DNA of 64,000 nt from an uncultured Rubritalea sp. (GCA_937923145.1 CALAJT010000017.1:1-64000), one strand, 5' to 3'. Positions 1-8,506 are shown, numbered from the stretch's first letter. Numbers and translations: made by a program. The notes: generated by a model from the sequence alone, not told the origin.

Positions 1-186
1 TCGTTTCTTAGATAAAGCACTAAAAAGATCGTGGTTCTTGGATGGCTTACGGTAGTTCATACCTTGAAGCTACTTTCTACGAAGAAAAATTAAATACCTA
101 AAAATGAAAATCTAACCAAGGGTTTCCAGAAGTGCCCTATAGATAATAAGTTATACATTACTAGTTTACGTCTATATATTTAAGGC

Positions 187-1026
187 ATGTTAACCATTGT
201 GAGGACATTTCCCCCTTTACTCATCGTATTTATCTCACTTAGCAGTTATCTCTCAGCCATCCAGATAGATGGCTTTACTGCGAATACTAATGATCGTTTT
301 GCAAACAACTCTAATTTCATTGCACAAAATCTCGATCTATCTGGAGTAGGTATCTCCAGTGATGGTAAATAGGCTACTCTTGTGAGTGAAAATGTGTTTG
401 TAAGCGCCAGTCATTTTCACCCTAGTAATGGCAGTTCTATTCAATTTTATGCGGGTAATGGTCCTACTGACAACTCGATACCACGATCCGTATCTAGTGG
501 GCAGAGGATTGGTCAAACATATATCTGGGTAGGAGTACTTGACTCCCCAGTGTCACCAAACTTTGCTTTCTATGACGTATCATTGACTCCCAACATAGGG
601 TAGAATGCCTGTATGTTCGGGAGATCTCCATCTGGTCGACCATTAAACCAAGATGTCGCAGTTGGGAGAAATATCTTAAATTCAGTTGCACCAAGCGCAG
701 CCGTAAGAGGTAGCGGAGACGGTATTTTAGCTACTTATAATTCTCCCACAGGTGGAGTAACTTATGAATCACTATTACAAGGTGGAGACTCAGGCGCACC
801 CCTATTCACTAGCGACCCAGTAAATGGAAATATCAGCTTAGTTGGGACTAACTGGTTTGTGGCTCGATTGGGAGTTACGAGCTCCAGTAGCTTTACCAAC
901 TTCAGCGCAGACAGAAATACGATCCAAAACATTATAGCAGAAAACACCGTCGCTATACCTGAACCAAGTAGCACAGCACTCATCTCACTAGCATCATTGA
1001 TGTTGATTTCTAGAAGAAGACGTTAG
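187..1026 (+). pseudogene. Trypsin-like serine protease with PEP-CTERM tail, interrupted by two amber stops
   Basis: One reading frame runs from ATG 187 to TAG 1024-1026 with in-frame TAG codons at 370-372 and 601-603. Read through, it has a signal peptide (residues 1-24, hydrophobic LLIVFISLSSYLSA), then the three trypsin-fold landmarks in order: His in VSASHF (codon 412), Asp in FYDVSL, and Ser in GDSGAP (codon 790). The end is a PEP-CTERM sorting tail (IPEPSS, hydrophobic stretch, RRRR). A live copy would be exported and sorted at the outer envelope. Each TAG is one base from a sense codon likely at that place (TGG before ATLVS; CAG before NAC). Normal genes nearby also end in TAG, so recoding is unlikely. 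I infer a recent pseudogene; a sequencing error at both sites is less likely. Confidence 0.75.
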
Positions 1027-1042
1027 CAGTTGATCGGAATAA

Positions 1043-1489
1043 CTAGTTAGCCTTCAGCTTGTCCCTAAGAACTTCTTGAAAGGCAATCATATCCTCATCA
1101 TCGATCTTATAAGCAGGGTCATCCGCATCTACCGAGAGGCGACCTTCTTGATCTAGTCCCCAGAGAGCCTTCATTCCATCGCTGAAAATAACTTTGCCAC
1201 TAGCTAGATAACCAGGACGCACAATCCCATCAACGGTAGCATCCACATAACCTAGGGGAGTCAATTCTTTAGTTTCTTCCTCTACTTCACCTTCTTCAGG
1301 GTCAGGTTCTTCCTCGACTACGAGCTCGATCCCTAGATCCATGACTGCAAAACGAGTATCCATATAGGTAATATTCGCTCCAAAAGCTTCGCTCATTTTC
1401 TTCTGCAAGTCATTGAGCTGGTATCCAGCGGCCGCCCACTCTGCTACTTGTGCCTGTTGTTGGTCTGTGAGATCTTTTGCGTTAAACAT
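1043..1489 (-). CDS. Conserved-looking hypothetical protein with acidic linker
   Basis: Product of 148 residues that I do not recognise. No signal peptide or membrane segment. Residues 1-55 look helical (DLTDQQQAQVAEWAAAGYQL), residues 58-75 form a very acidic linker (EEEPDPEEGEVEEETKE), and the C-terminal half contains a small globular region with GYVDATVDGIVRPGYLASGK and several aromatic and acidic residues. The start is ATG 1489, with AAGGA a few bases upstream on the minus strand, one of the clearer Shine-Dalgarno sites in the window. It is likely cytoplasmic and stands alone, convergent with the broken protease. No function is proposed. Confidence 0.6.
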   Translation of the reverse strand: MFNAKDLTDQQQAQVAEWAAAGYQLNDLQKKMSEAFGANITYMDTRFAVMDLGIELVVEEEPDPEEGEVEEETKELTPLGYVDATVDGIVRPGYLASGKVIFSDGMKALWGLDQEGRLSVDADDPAYKIDDEDMIAFQEVLRDKLKAN

Positions 1490-1580
1490 AATTTTTTCCT
1501 TCTATCTAGATGAAGTCCACTACTTTTAACTGAGGATTCATAAATGGAAAGCATTATTGCTTTATGTGCTACCTGAACTA

Positions 1581-1994
1581 ATGTCAGTGATGCCTAAGCA
1601 AGATAAATGGGATGCGCTCTATGCTAAGATGGAAAAGCTAGGGTTGCTGCCTGACGACATCACGGAGAAATTCATCCGTGGTTCTGGCAGTGGTGGCCAG
1701 AAGATTAATAAGACAGCTAGCTGTGTTTACCTAAAACACGAACCAACTGGCATGGAGGTGAAATGCCAAGCTCAGCGCTCTCGTGAGATGAACCGCTTTA
1801 TAGCTAGAAAAGAACTCTGCGAACGCTACCAAGAAGTCGTGCTTGGCATCCAAACTAAGCGACAAGAAGCACGAGAAAAGATCCGCCGACAGAAACGACG
1901 ACGCTCAAGAAGATCTAAATCTAGAATGCTAGATGATAAGTCGAAGCAAGGTGAGAAGAAGCAGATGCGGAAGAAGCCTGGACATAATGACTAA
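1581..1994 (+). CDS. Peptide chain release factor-like protein (GGQ domain only)
   Basis: About 137 residues with the class-I release factor catalytic motif in SGSGGQKINKTASCV, followed by the usual VKCQAQRSREMNRFIARKEL helix and a long Lys/Arg-rich C-terminal tail (RQKRRRSRRSKSR). The GGQ glutamine triggers peptidyl-tRNA hydrolysis in the ribosome; the basic tail is typical of stand-alone rescue factors (ArfB/ICT1 and C12orf65 relatives) and binds rRNA. No codon-recognition domain is present, so stop-codon-independent rescue is the likely role. The frame stays open from TTG 1557, but ATG 1581 or ATG 1590 is the more probable start; neither has a clear ribosome site. The gene is monocistronic. 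Confidence 0.8.
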   Translation: MSVMPKQDKWDALYAKMEKLGLLPDDITEKFIRGSGSGGQKINKTASCVYLKHEPTGMEVKCQAQRSREMNRFIARKELCERYQEVVLGIQTKRQEAREKIRRQKRRRSRRSKSRMLDDKSKQGEKKQMRKKPGHND

Positions 1995-2315
1995 TACTCA
2001 AGACTAAGTATAAAGAGAATTTCTGAGATCCCTATACAAATCCTCATGGCTTCCCAGTATCGGGAACGTGAGTAATATGAGTAGTGTGAGTATCAGTTCT
2101 TTCTCTTCTTAGGTATAAGCCAGTAAATCTAGGTCTCCTTCTGCTATTTTGCCAATTTTTCAGACAATACTCTATCTGTTTTGGCAAAGAGCGCCTATAG
2201 ATGGGCTCCGTGGCGTTTTGTTTCATTCACCAAAATTTCTGGGAACCCTACCATGGTTGCCATACTTCTGAATTATCTTTTTACACCATAAGACCATATT
2301 TTCACTACTTTTGAC
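1995..2315. other. Intergenic region, no convincing gene
   Basis: A 321-base stretch between the release-factor-like gene and yraN, which are convergent. A 60-codon open frame on the minus strand (2044-2226) is not recognisable and lacks features of a real protein. No convincing terminator hairpin or repeat was seen. Confidence 0.5.
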
Positions 2316-2759
2316 CTAATCAAATGCTCCCTCCACTACTGTCACCTCAGGCACTTCCCCATCGATCAATTCTACTTCTACTACATCGTATCGCCATATA
2401 AAATCGTTTGTAGTGAGCAGTCCCAACCATGAGTTACCACCACGTTTGATAAGCTCTTGCTTCTTCTTATTTACAGCCTCTAGTGGACGACTCGTGTCTC
2501 GCTTCCTACGAGTTTTTACTTCTACGAAGCTGAGAACTTCACCATCTCTCGCTACGATGTCTACTTCACCGCCTTTTGATCCACGGTAGTTACGATAGAG
2601 GATTTTTCTACCTCTAGATTTTAGGGCTGAGCAGGCGATTTTCTCACCTAATTCACCGATGGCAATATGCCCGAGCCTCTCCCCTGCTCTATCAGTCAAG
2701 CGGCAACGTGAGCTGTGCGACTGGGGCAAAAGATTGGCGATGTATCGAAGTAGCCCCAT
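2316..2759 (-). CDS. yraN: YraN/UPF0102 family nuclease-fold protein
   Basis: 147 residues of the UPF0102 family, a small Holliday-junction-resolvase-like PD-(D/E)XK fold of uncertain cellular role. Visible: the N-terminal GELGEKIACSALKSRGRKIL helix, then the core GGEVDIVARDGEVLSFVEVK, in which E, D and ExK form the predicted metal site. The start lies 68 bases inside the 3' end of rnhB, so the two are translationally overlapped; no downstream ATG would preserve the family N-terminus. The rnhB-yraN pair is a common neighbourhood in bacteria. The first ~30 residues precede the family core and may be a lineage extension. Confidence 0.85.
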   Translation of the reverse strand: MGLLRYIANLLPQSHSSRCRLTDRAGERLGHIAIGELGEKIACSALKSRGRKILYRNYRGSKGGEVDIVARDGEVLSFVEVKTRRKRDTSRPLEAVNKKKQELIKRGGNSWLGLLTTNDFIWRYDVVEVELIDGEVPEVTVVEGAFD

Positions 2760-3330
2760 GATCTTTTAGAGCGGCTAGATGAACTTTAGTTCCGTATCCC
2801 TTGTGACGCTCAAAACCATATTGCGGATATTTCTCTGCATACTCCAGCATTTTCCGATCTCGCTTCACTTTTGCAATAATGCTAGCCGCTGCGATTGATA
2901 GACTTATCCCGTCTCCTTTAACGATACCCTCTGATGAAAATGGGAAGTTTTTTAATGGGAGACCATCGATGAGACAATAGATCTTCGTTTCTCTTGCTAT
3001 ACTATATTTATCTAACAGATCCTGTGTGGACCTCGCCATCGCAGCATGGGTAGCTCGGAGAATGTTTACCTCATCGATCTCTGGCGCTTCAGCGTAGCTA
3101 TGACCCCAGAGAATACGGTCGTCTGCCATGATATCCTCGTAGATAAGCTCACGCTTCTTCTCACTGAGTTTTTTGGAGTCATCCAGTAGGTCATGGGTGT
3201 AGCCTCTGGGAAGGATCACCGCAGCAGCAGAGACAGGTCCTGCTAGAGGTCCTCGACCCGCTTCATCGATGCCGATGATGTGAGTGTGCCCTGCTTTTAG
3301 CGATAATAGTTCGTAACTTAGATCGGGCAT
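2692..3330 (-). CDS. rnhB: Ribonuclease HII
   Basis: 212 residues. RNase HII cleaves RNA in RNA-DNA hybrids and starts removal of misincorporated ribonucleotides. The signature GIDEAGRGPLAGPV is at residues 20-33 with catalytic D22 and E23; further acidic sites are in YCLIDGLPL and the conserved KGDGISLSIAAASIIAKV block, and HKGYGT lies near the end. Full family length. It lies 2 bases downstream of the symporter gene stop and overlaps yraN by 68 bases, so all three are probably one leftward transcript. Confidence 0.95.
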   Translation of the reverse strand: MPDLSYELLSLKAGHTHIIGIDEAGRGPLAGPVSAAAVILPRGYTHDLLDDSKKLSEKKRELIYEDIMADDRILWGHSYAEAPEIDEVNILRATHAAMARSTQDLLDKYSIARETKIYCLIDGLPLKNFPFSSEGIVKGDGISLSIAAASIIAKVKRDRKMLEYAEKYPQYGFERHKGYGTKVHLAALKDHGATSIHRQSFAPVAQLTLPLD

Positions 3331-3332
3331 GA

Positions 3333-4646
3333 TTAGAATGCTTTCTTATCGTTCTGGTAGAGTTGCTCGCCTTCACTTTTCGCGATCACTACTGCCGCAC
3401 ATGAGTCACCGAATACGTTTACTGCCGTCCGAGTCATGTCTAACAGACGGTCGACGATAAAGAGCGCGTAAATGGCATTATTAGCTCCTGGGATACCACA
3501 GTTATTCATGATAATCAGGATCGCGACCATTGATGCCGATGGCACACCAGCCACTCCGATACTAGTGAGCAGAGCAGAGATAACAATAAGCATCTGAGCA
3601 GCAAAATCCATCTGCATTCCCATCACCTGCGCAACGAACATGACAGCGATACACTCGTAGAGAGCGGTGCCGTCCATATTTACAGTCGCCCCGAGCGGAA
3701 GAGTAAAGCTGGCCGTCTGCTTACTAACACCTGCATTTTCCTGTACACAACGCATTGTGATAGGTAGTGTAGCAGACGAGCTTGCGGTGGAAAACGCTGT
3801 GAGTAGAGCAGTCTTCATCGCTCGGAAATGATCCAGTGGATTAATCTTACCTATAACCTTGAGCAAGATTGGTAAGATTACGAAAAGATGTAGACCTAAA
3901 GCGATCAATACCGTGACGAAATAAGGACCGAGTTCTTGGAACACAGCCGCTCCATTCTGATGTATTGTCACCACCATCATACCGAAAATACCTACTGGAG
4001 CGAAGACCATGATCCACTGCGTGATCTTGATCATGACATCATTCAGCGCTTGGAAAAAGTCACGCATGGGTTGCATCTGCTTCGCAGGAAATTGAGTCAT
4101 TGCAATACCGAATAGTAAACTGAATACGAGTAGACCTAGAAGCTGACTCTCTGCTCCCGCCTTAATGATATTAGGTGGAAACATACGCTTGAAGATCGAG
4201 GTCCAGTCCTTAGCTTTCTCCTGCTGCCCCTCTTCGAATCTTGCTTTATCCTCATCAGATAGTTGCTCACCTGAGTTATCAAATACTTGCCGTAGCTCAG
4301 CATTAGGCTGACCGTCTACAAGTCCGGGCTGCATTACATTTACAATCACTAAACCCAGAACGACAGCACTTAATGTAGTTATTCCGTAGAAAGCGAGAGT
4401 CTTAAGCCCCATACGCTTAAAGCCATCAAAACCAGCCATACCAGCTAGTCCTGCGATAATAGATGAGACGACAAGCGGCACGATGATCATCTTCAGCGCC
4501 TGCATGAAGAGGTCACCTAGTAAATCGCAAATCTTTAGAAAAGTAGCGACCCAACCTGCATCGCCGAATTGCTTCAGAAGAGTAGCAAAGATAACAGAAG
4601 CTACTAATGCGATGATAATTTGCCAATGCGCTGCTATTTTCCTCAT
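3333..4646 (-). CDS. Dicarboxylate/amino acid:cation symporter (DAACS family)
   Basis: 437-residue inner-membrane secondary transporter of the GltP/DctA/EAAT type, using Na+ or H+ gradients to import acidic amino acids or C4-dicarboxylates. Seen: N-terminal helices, the hairpin-1 serine-rich FSTASSSATLPITMRC, the TM7 motif NMDGTALYE (cation and substrate site), hairpin-2 GVAGVPSASMVA, and TM8 with DRLLDMTRTAVNVFGDSCA. The arginine in MTRTAVN (rather than the Cys/Thr of neutral exchangers) suggests an acidic substrate. A charged loop near residues 120-155 (QLSDEDKARFEEGQQEKAKD) is longer than usual. First gene of a probable operon with rnhB and yraN. Confidence 0.9.
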   Translation of the reverse strand: MRKIAAHWQIIIALVASVIFATLLKQFGDAGWVATFLKICDLLGDLFMQALKMIIVPLVVSSIIAGLAGMAGFDGFKRMGLKTLAFYGITTLSAVVLGLVIVNVMQPGLVDGQPNAELRQVFDNSGEQLSDEDKARFEEGQQEKAKDWTSIFKRMFPPNIIKAGAESQLLGLLVFSLLFGIAMTQFPAKQMQPMRDFFQALNDVMIKITQWIMVFAPVGIFGMMVVTIHQNGAAVFQELGPYFVTVLIALGLHLFVILPILLKVIGKINPLDHFRAMKTALLTAFSTASSSATLPITMRCVQENAGVSKQTASFTLPLGATVNMDGTALYECIAVMFVAQVMGMQMDFAAQMLIVISALLTSIGVAGVPSASMVAILIIMNNCGIPGANNAIYALFIVDRLLDMTRTAVNVFGDSCAAVVIAKSEGEQLYQNDKKAF

Positions 4647-4705
4647 ACCGCAGGCTGTCAGTAGATATTAAAAGCGTCAATCTCTGAATCGAGCACGCTT
4701 AAGGT

Positions 4706-4833
4706 TTAATCTTCGCTTCTAGCTCATTCATCGCCTATTTATCATGCGATAATTTCTTGGCTCTTGTGAGATAGGATTCCAATTTTTCATATACTCCTAA
4801 AATAGCGTAGATCCTGTATGCAGAGCCACTCAT
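4706..4833 (-). pseudogene. Possible remnant of a TPR-like protein C-terminus, amber-interrupted
   Basis: On the minus strand, from ATG 4833, the frame reads MSGSAYRIYAILGVYEKLES and continues with YLTRAKKLSHDK to a TAG at 4735-4737. Beyond it the frame carries on as AMNELEAKIKP to TAA 4706. The aromatic/Ala/Leu pattern resembles the last repeat of a tetratricopeptide protein, and CAG to TAG would explain the stop. No start region or full domain is present. The reading is by eye only and could be chance. Confidence 0.25.
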
Positions 4834-4958
4834 CAGAGCAAAATAAGAATGTAGTGATTAAAATCTTCAACACAATGATTACAAACGATGTTTTAATGAT
4901 ATTCAGTAATTCAAGTCCAAAATCTTGTCTAAAAATTGCTTAACCCTTCTTAAAAACT

Positions 4959-5390
4959 TCACACTAAATCATATGATAGCTTTCTGCCCTGCTCTAGATG
5001 CTCAATGAAAACACACTTCGTCCCATTTGGCATGAGCTCCGGAAATCTATCTGCCCACTCGACGATGAGTATAGCGTCTCTTTCTAAATAATCTTCCCAG
5101 CCTATTTCTAGCAAGTCTTCCGATTTTTCCAGTCTATAGAGATCAAAATGAATCAAATCAGATTTCTCTACCTCAGTGATATACTCATTCACCAATGCAA
5201 AAGTAGGACTAGTCACCTCGTGTAAGTATCCGAAATACTCCGCTATCCCCTGAGTAATATGGGTTTTGCCGGCACCTAAATCTCCTACTAGAGCAAGCAC
5301 ATCGCCTGATTTCAAATGACGACCTAACTCAATACCAAAATTTCTCATGGCCACTGGATCTGGGATTTCTGTAGGGAATAGATGCTTCAT
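4959..5390 (-). CDS. tsaE: tRNA threonylcarbamoyladenosine biosynthesis protein TsaE
   Basis: 143 residues. TsaE is the ATPase that works with TsaB and TsaD to make t6A at position 37 of ANN-decoding tRNAs. The P-loop GDLGAGKT is at residues 36-43, followed by the family motifs VTSPTFALVNEY and HFDLYRL, then ILIVEWADRFPELMP with the conserved W. Normal length. It is transcribed divergently from rplU, sharing an intergenic region of about 140 bases that holds the rplU promoter. Confidence 0.95.
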   Translation of the reverse strand: MKHLFPTEIPDPVAMRNFGIELGRHLKSGDVLALVGDLGAGKTHITQGIAEYFGYLHEVTSPTFALVNEYITEVEKSDLIHFDLYRLEKSEDLLEIGWEDYLERDAILIVEWADRFPELMPNGTKCVFIEHLEQGRKLSYDLV

Positions 5391-5433
5391 GGATAATGTT
5401 TTTGCATTATTTTTAGAAAATTACAAAAAAAAC

Positions 5434-5470
5434 TTGTGCAAGAGACGCCGATGTGTTGAATTTCCGCCCC
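5434..5470 (+). promoter_or_regulatory. Predicted rplU-rpmA promoter
   Basis: TTGTGC at 5434-5439, a 16-base spacer and TTGAAT at 5456-5461, followed by a C-rich run (TTCCGCCCCACA) at 5462-5473. Spacing and the CCGCCCCAC discriminator match the rpsJ promoter at 25522-25560. The hexamers are weaker than those of the other translation promoters. Inferred leader of about 65 bases. Confidence 0.45.
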
Positions 5471-5532
5471 ACATGAGGATGCGAACTCTTTGCGCCTCAG
5501 TATTTCATTTTAACACACAACTTGTCAACATT

Positions 5533-5844
5533 ATGGCATATGCAGTTTTCAAAACAGGCGGTAAACAATACCGCGTTCAACAAGGCGACGTAATCGACGT
5601 CGAGAAGCTCGACTTAGAAGAAGGCGCAGAGACATCATTCGGTGAAGTCCTCCTCGTCAACGACGGATCATCTACAACAGTAGGCGCTCCAGTAGTCGAA
5701 GGTGCAGCAGTGACAGCTAAGGTTGTGGAGCAATTCCGCGGCAAGAAAGTCATAGCATTCAAATTCAAGCGCCGTCAAGGTTACCACAAGACCAAAGGGT
5801 CTCGTCGCCACCTCACAAAGCTAGAGATCACTAGCGTTTCATAA
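5533..5844 (+). CDS. rplU: 50S ribosomal protein L21
   Basis: 103 residues. L21 binds 23S rRNA domain V near L20. ATG 5533 is chosen because the family starts MAYAVFKTGGKQYRVQQGD; the frame is open back to 5347 but that extension runs through the promoter and overlaps tsaE on the other strand. The C-terminal KFKRRQGYHKTKGSRRHLT RNA-binding block is intact. Cotranscribed with rpmA 22 bases downstream. Confidence 0.97.
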   Translation: MAYAVFKTGGKQYRVQQGDVIDVEKLDLEEGAETSFGEVLLVNDGSSTTVGAPVVEGAAVTAKVVEQFRGKKVIAFKFKRRQGYHKTKGSRRHLTKLEITSVS

Positions 5845-5866
5845 CCCCTAACAACTATTATTTCCC

Positions 5867-6124
5867 ATGGCTCATAAAAAAGGACAAGGATCCGTTAAAA
5901 ACGGCAGAGATTCACGTAGTAAGCGCCTCGGCGTGAAGAAATTTGGTGGCGAAGTAGTCATCCCTGGAAACATCATCATCCGTCAACGCGGAACAAAGTG
6001 GCTCCCAGGTAAGAACGTAGGCATCGGCAAAGATCACACCATCTTCTCACTAGAAGAAGGCAACGTATACTTCGACAAAAGCGGTCGCAGAGTAAACGTA
6101 GAGCTAGCAGAAGCTTCAGCGTAA
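5867..6124 (+). CDS. rpmA: 50S ribosomal protein L27
   Basis: 85 residues. The L27 N-terminus reaches the peptidyl transferase centre. The sequence begins directly [16 protein letters not shown], the mature-type N-terminus, so there is no cleavable Firmicutes-type leader. [11 protein letters not shown] and [15 protein letters not shown] are family hallmarks. Last gene of the rplU-rpmA unit; a hairpin terminator follows at 6169. Confidence 0.97.
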   Translation: MAHKKGQGSVKNGRDSRSKRLGVKKFGGEVVIPGNIIIRQRGTKWLPGKNVGIGKDHTIFSLEEGNVYFDKSGRRVNVELAEASA

Positions 6125-6168
6125 TACTTTAGAACACACTACAACTTTTCTTCTACAGAAAATTTATT

Positions 6169-6199
6169 AGCTCTAGGCTTTCTAGCTTAGAGCTTTTTT
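6169..6199 (+). terminator. Rho-independent terminator of rplU-rpmA
   Basis: AGCTCTAGG at 6169-6177 pairs with CTTAGAGCT at 6186-6194 (9 pairs with one G-U), with an 8-base loop and six T directly after. It lies 45 bases past the rpmA stop. Confidence 0.8.
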
Positions 6200-6310
6200 G
6201 TGTCCTGATTGAGAGTTCAATATGAGACTAATAGGTCGTATAAGTCCTATGCTTTATGAGTATCGAACTTTTTATAGTGACTCAATTTTAGAACTCTGTA
6301 AATTTCACCA

Positions 6311-7177
6311 ATGCCAGAAGACATCGAAGAACTGATGAAGAAAGTTTCCCTGCTAGAGATAAAAGCAAGGCGGCTCTCGCTTGAGACATTCTCTGGTGAA
6401 TATCATACTACCTTCAAAGGGCAGGGACTAGATTTCGAAGACTTTCGTGAATACCAACATGGTGACGAAGTCCGATTCATAGACTGGAATGTCACAGCCA
6501 GAATGCGGACACCCCATGTACGAACATTCCGTGAAGAACGCGAGCTTAGCGTCCTGATTGCGGTAGACATCTCTAGCTCTGGTTTCTACACCAGCGGAGA
6601 TCAGTCAAAGCGCGCTCTGGCTGCTGAGATAGCGGCCGTCTTAGCCTTCTCTGCTAAGCAAAACGGCGACAAAATCGGGCTACTCTTATTCACTGGTAAA
6701 ACAGAATTCTACCTGCCTCCAGCGAAAGGAACAAAACACACCCTAAGGATCATCCGCGAAATTCTAGCATGCGAACCCGAAGACAAGACGACCTCTATTG
6801 CCAATGCCTGTGACTTCATCAGCCGCACACTCAACCGCAAGTCGCTGGTCTTTCTGCTTTCCGATTTCATGGACTACGATTTCCACAAGAAGCTCGGCAT
6901 CATGAGCATGAAACACGAGACCATAGGCATCCGGATCTATGACCCCGTAGAAGATGAGCTTCCTCGAGTAGGAAAAGTAAATCTACTCGACCCAGAAACC
7001 GGCTTCCAATCCATCGTAAACACTAATAACACTAATGTCCGTATGGGTTACGAAAAGCTAAACCGTCGTAGACTAGAAGCGCTCAATAAAACATTCACCA
7101 AATACAAGATCCCCCACATTTCGGCAGCTACAGGAAAAGACTATTTACCTGCTCTTCACCAGATTTTTAAGAAGTAA
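6311..7177 (+). CDS. DUF58 domain protein
   Basis: 288-residue cytoplasmic-type DUF58 protein. The family core RTFREERELSVLIAVDISSS carries the VWA-like DxSxS metal site, and GQGLDFEDFREYQHGDEVR precedes it. No membrane segment, unlike the longer DUF58 protein at 39211. DUF58 proteins usually act with MoxR AAA ATPases as assembly or maturation factors for membrane and secreted complexes, but no MoxR gene adjoins this copy; the only one in the window is at 40590. Monocistronic between two ribosomal protein units. Substrate unknown. Confidence 0.85.
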   Translation: MPEDIEELMKKVSLLEIKARRLSLETFSGEYHTTFKGQGLDFEDFREYQHGDEVRFIDWNVTARMRTPHVRTFREERELSVLIAVDISSSGFYTSGDQSKRALAAEIAAVLAFSAKQNGDKIGLLLFTGKTEFYLPPAKGTKHTLRIIREILACEPEDKTTSIANACDFISRTLNRKSLVFLLSDFMDYDFHKKLGIMSMKHETIGIRIYDPVEDELPRVGKVNLLDPETGFQSIVNTNNTNVRMGYEKLNRRRLEALNKTFTKYKIPHISAATGKDYLPALHQIFKK

Positions 7178-7610
7178 TAAGTAACTTGCGAGCTCAATTC
7201 AAAAAAATCTCAGCTAATTACTAAATCTTAAATTCTGAACTAATACCTAGCATCATGAGAACAAGAATTCTTATGATAGGAGAGATCAAAGCGGCTACAT
7301 CAATTAGATAAAACGAAAAGACAGTCACTATTAAAATGATCAATACTAGGCTAATTCAGAAAAACATACACAACGTGAAGGCTATTTAGTGCGGAACGAT
7401 GGATTTTTTGAAATTTCCCCATGAATTACAAAAATAGGGCTTGTCAGATCGCTAATTCTGAGTAAGTTCCCCACCCCAACCCGAGTCTCGCGCAGGAAGA
7501 GACTCTATTAATCAATATTAATAAGGGAGTAAGCAGGATAAATTTAATTTTATGGGAAGGTCCCTTAGAGTTTTAACCTTTCAGTAGACCTCCCACCCAC
7601 AAATAGCTAT
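7178..7610 (+). promoter_or_regulatory. Intergenic region with predicted rpsL promoter and leader hairpin
   Basis: 433 bases without a gene. Bases 7178-7429 show nothing I can name. The predicted promoter has TTGTCA at 7441-7446, a 16-base spacer and TAAGTT at 7463-7468, followed by CCCCACCCC as discriminator. The block AAAATAGGGCTTGTCAGAT is identical upstream of rpsJ. In the leader, GAGTCTC (7483-7489) pairs with GAGACTC (7499-7505), leaving about 105 bases of AT-rich leader before rpsL. GC-rich discriminators are typical of stringently controlled promoters; regulation here is inferred. Confidence 0.65.
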
Positions 7611-7985
7611 ATGCCAACCATTAATCAACTTGTTCGCAAGGGCCGTAAGACTCCAATCACGAAGTCTAAATCACGTGCACTTAACAACTGTCCACAAAGA
7701 CGCGGAGTCTGCCTTCAGGTAATGACTCGTACTCCAAAGAAGCCGAACTCAGCTCTACGTAAAGTAGCTAAAGTCCGCCTCACTAACGGCCGTGAAGTCA
7801 TGGCTTACATCGGTGGTGAAGGCCACAACCTCCAGGAGCACAGCATCGTGCTTGTTCGTGGTGGAAGAGTGAAGGATTTACCAGGTGTTCGTTACCACAT
7901 TGTTCGTGGTGCACTCGATACTCTCGGAGTAGACGGTCGTAAGCAGTCCCGTTCTAAGTACGGTGCTAAGAAGCCTAAGAAGTAA
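7611..7985 (+). CDS. rpsL: 30S ribosomal protein S12
   Basis: 124 residues, normal bacterial S12, part of the decoding centre. [19 protein letters not shown] and [18 protein letters not shown] are intact; the lysines equivalent to E. coli K43 and K88 are both present, so the sequence looks streptomycin-sensitive. First gene of the rpsL-rpsG transcript; no Shine-Dalgarno site is visible (AAATAGCTAT precedes the ATG). Confidence 0.97.
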   Translation: MPTINQLVRKGRKTPITKSKSRALNNCPQRRGVCLQVMTRTPKKPNSALRKVAKVRLTNGREVMAYIGGEGHNLQEHSIVLVRGGRVKDLPGVRYHIVRGALDTLGVDGRKQSRSKYGAKKPKK

Positions 7986-8032
7986 TCTTAAGGCCAATCA
8001 ATTTTTTAATAACTAAATAACAATTTTATACT

Positions 8033-8506
8033 ATGTCTCGCAGAAGAGCAGTAAACGCAAAGAAAGATCGCCGTGACGCACGTTATGACAGCCAATTAGT
8101 GGGAACACTAATCAGCAAAGTCATGAAGGACGGCAAGCGCTCCATTTCAGAAAAGATCGTCTATCAGGCAATCGAAACAGCTAACGAAGGCACAGAGACC
8201 GTTGATCCACTAGAGATCATCACTCGTGCTATCGAAAATGCAAAACCACGCGTAGAGGTTAAGTCTCGCCGTGTAGGTGGTGCTACATACCAGGTGCCAC
8301 TCGAAGTCGCACCAGCACGTTCAGAGTCACTTGCTATGCGTTGGCTCGTAACATTCGCTCGTAACAAAAAGGGAGTGCCAATGCACAAAGCCCTATCGAA
8401 CGAAATCAAAGACGCAGCTAACAACCAAGGTTCAGCAGTAAGAAAGAGAGATGACATGCACAAGATGGCTCAAGCCAACCGCGCATTCGCTCACTTCCGT
8501 TGGTAA
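8033..8506 (+). CDS. rpsG: 30S ribosomal protein S7
   Basis: 157 residues. S7 nucleates assembly of the 3' domain of 16S rRNA. MSRRRAVNAKKDRRDARYDS, the GTETVDPLEI segment and GGATYQVPLEVAPARSESLA are family features. In most bacteria fusA and tuf follow; here the unit stops at a strong terminator and fusA lies 13.6 kb away. Confidence 0.97.
   Translation: MSRRRAVNAKKDRRDARYDSQLVGTLISKVMKDGKRSISEKIVYQAIETANEGTETVDPLEIITRAIENAKPRVEVKSRRVGGATYQVPLEVAPARSESLAMRWLVTFARNKKGVPMHKALSNEIKDAANNQGSAVRKRDDMHKMAQANRAFAHFRW

Noticed and set aside
187-1026. TAG reassigned to a sense codon
   Set aside because: Intact genes in the window (the methyltransferase at 15257, GIY-YIG gene at 21959, tilS at 54870) end in TAG without conserved sequence beyond it, so the stop meaning is normal.
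2044-2226. 60-residue ORF on the minus strand
   Set aside because: No recognisable motif, no ribosome site, and composition typical of random open frames.
5347-5532. 62-residue N-terminal extension of L21
   Set aside because: It would run through the predicted promoter and overlap tsaE; the family starts at MAYAVFKTGGKQ (5533).
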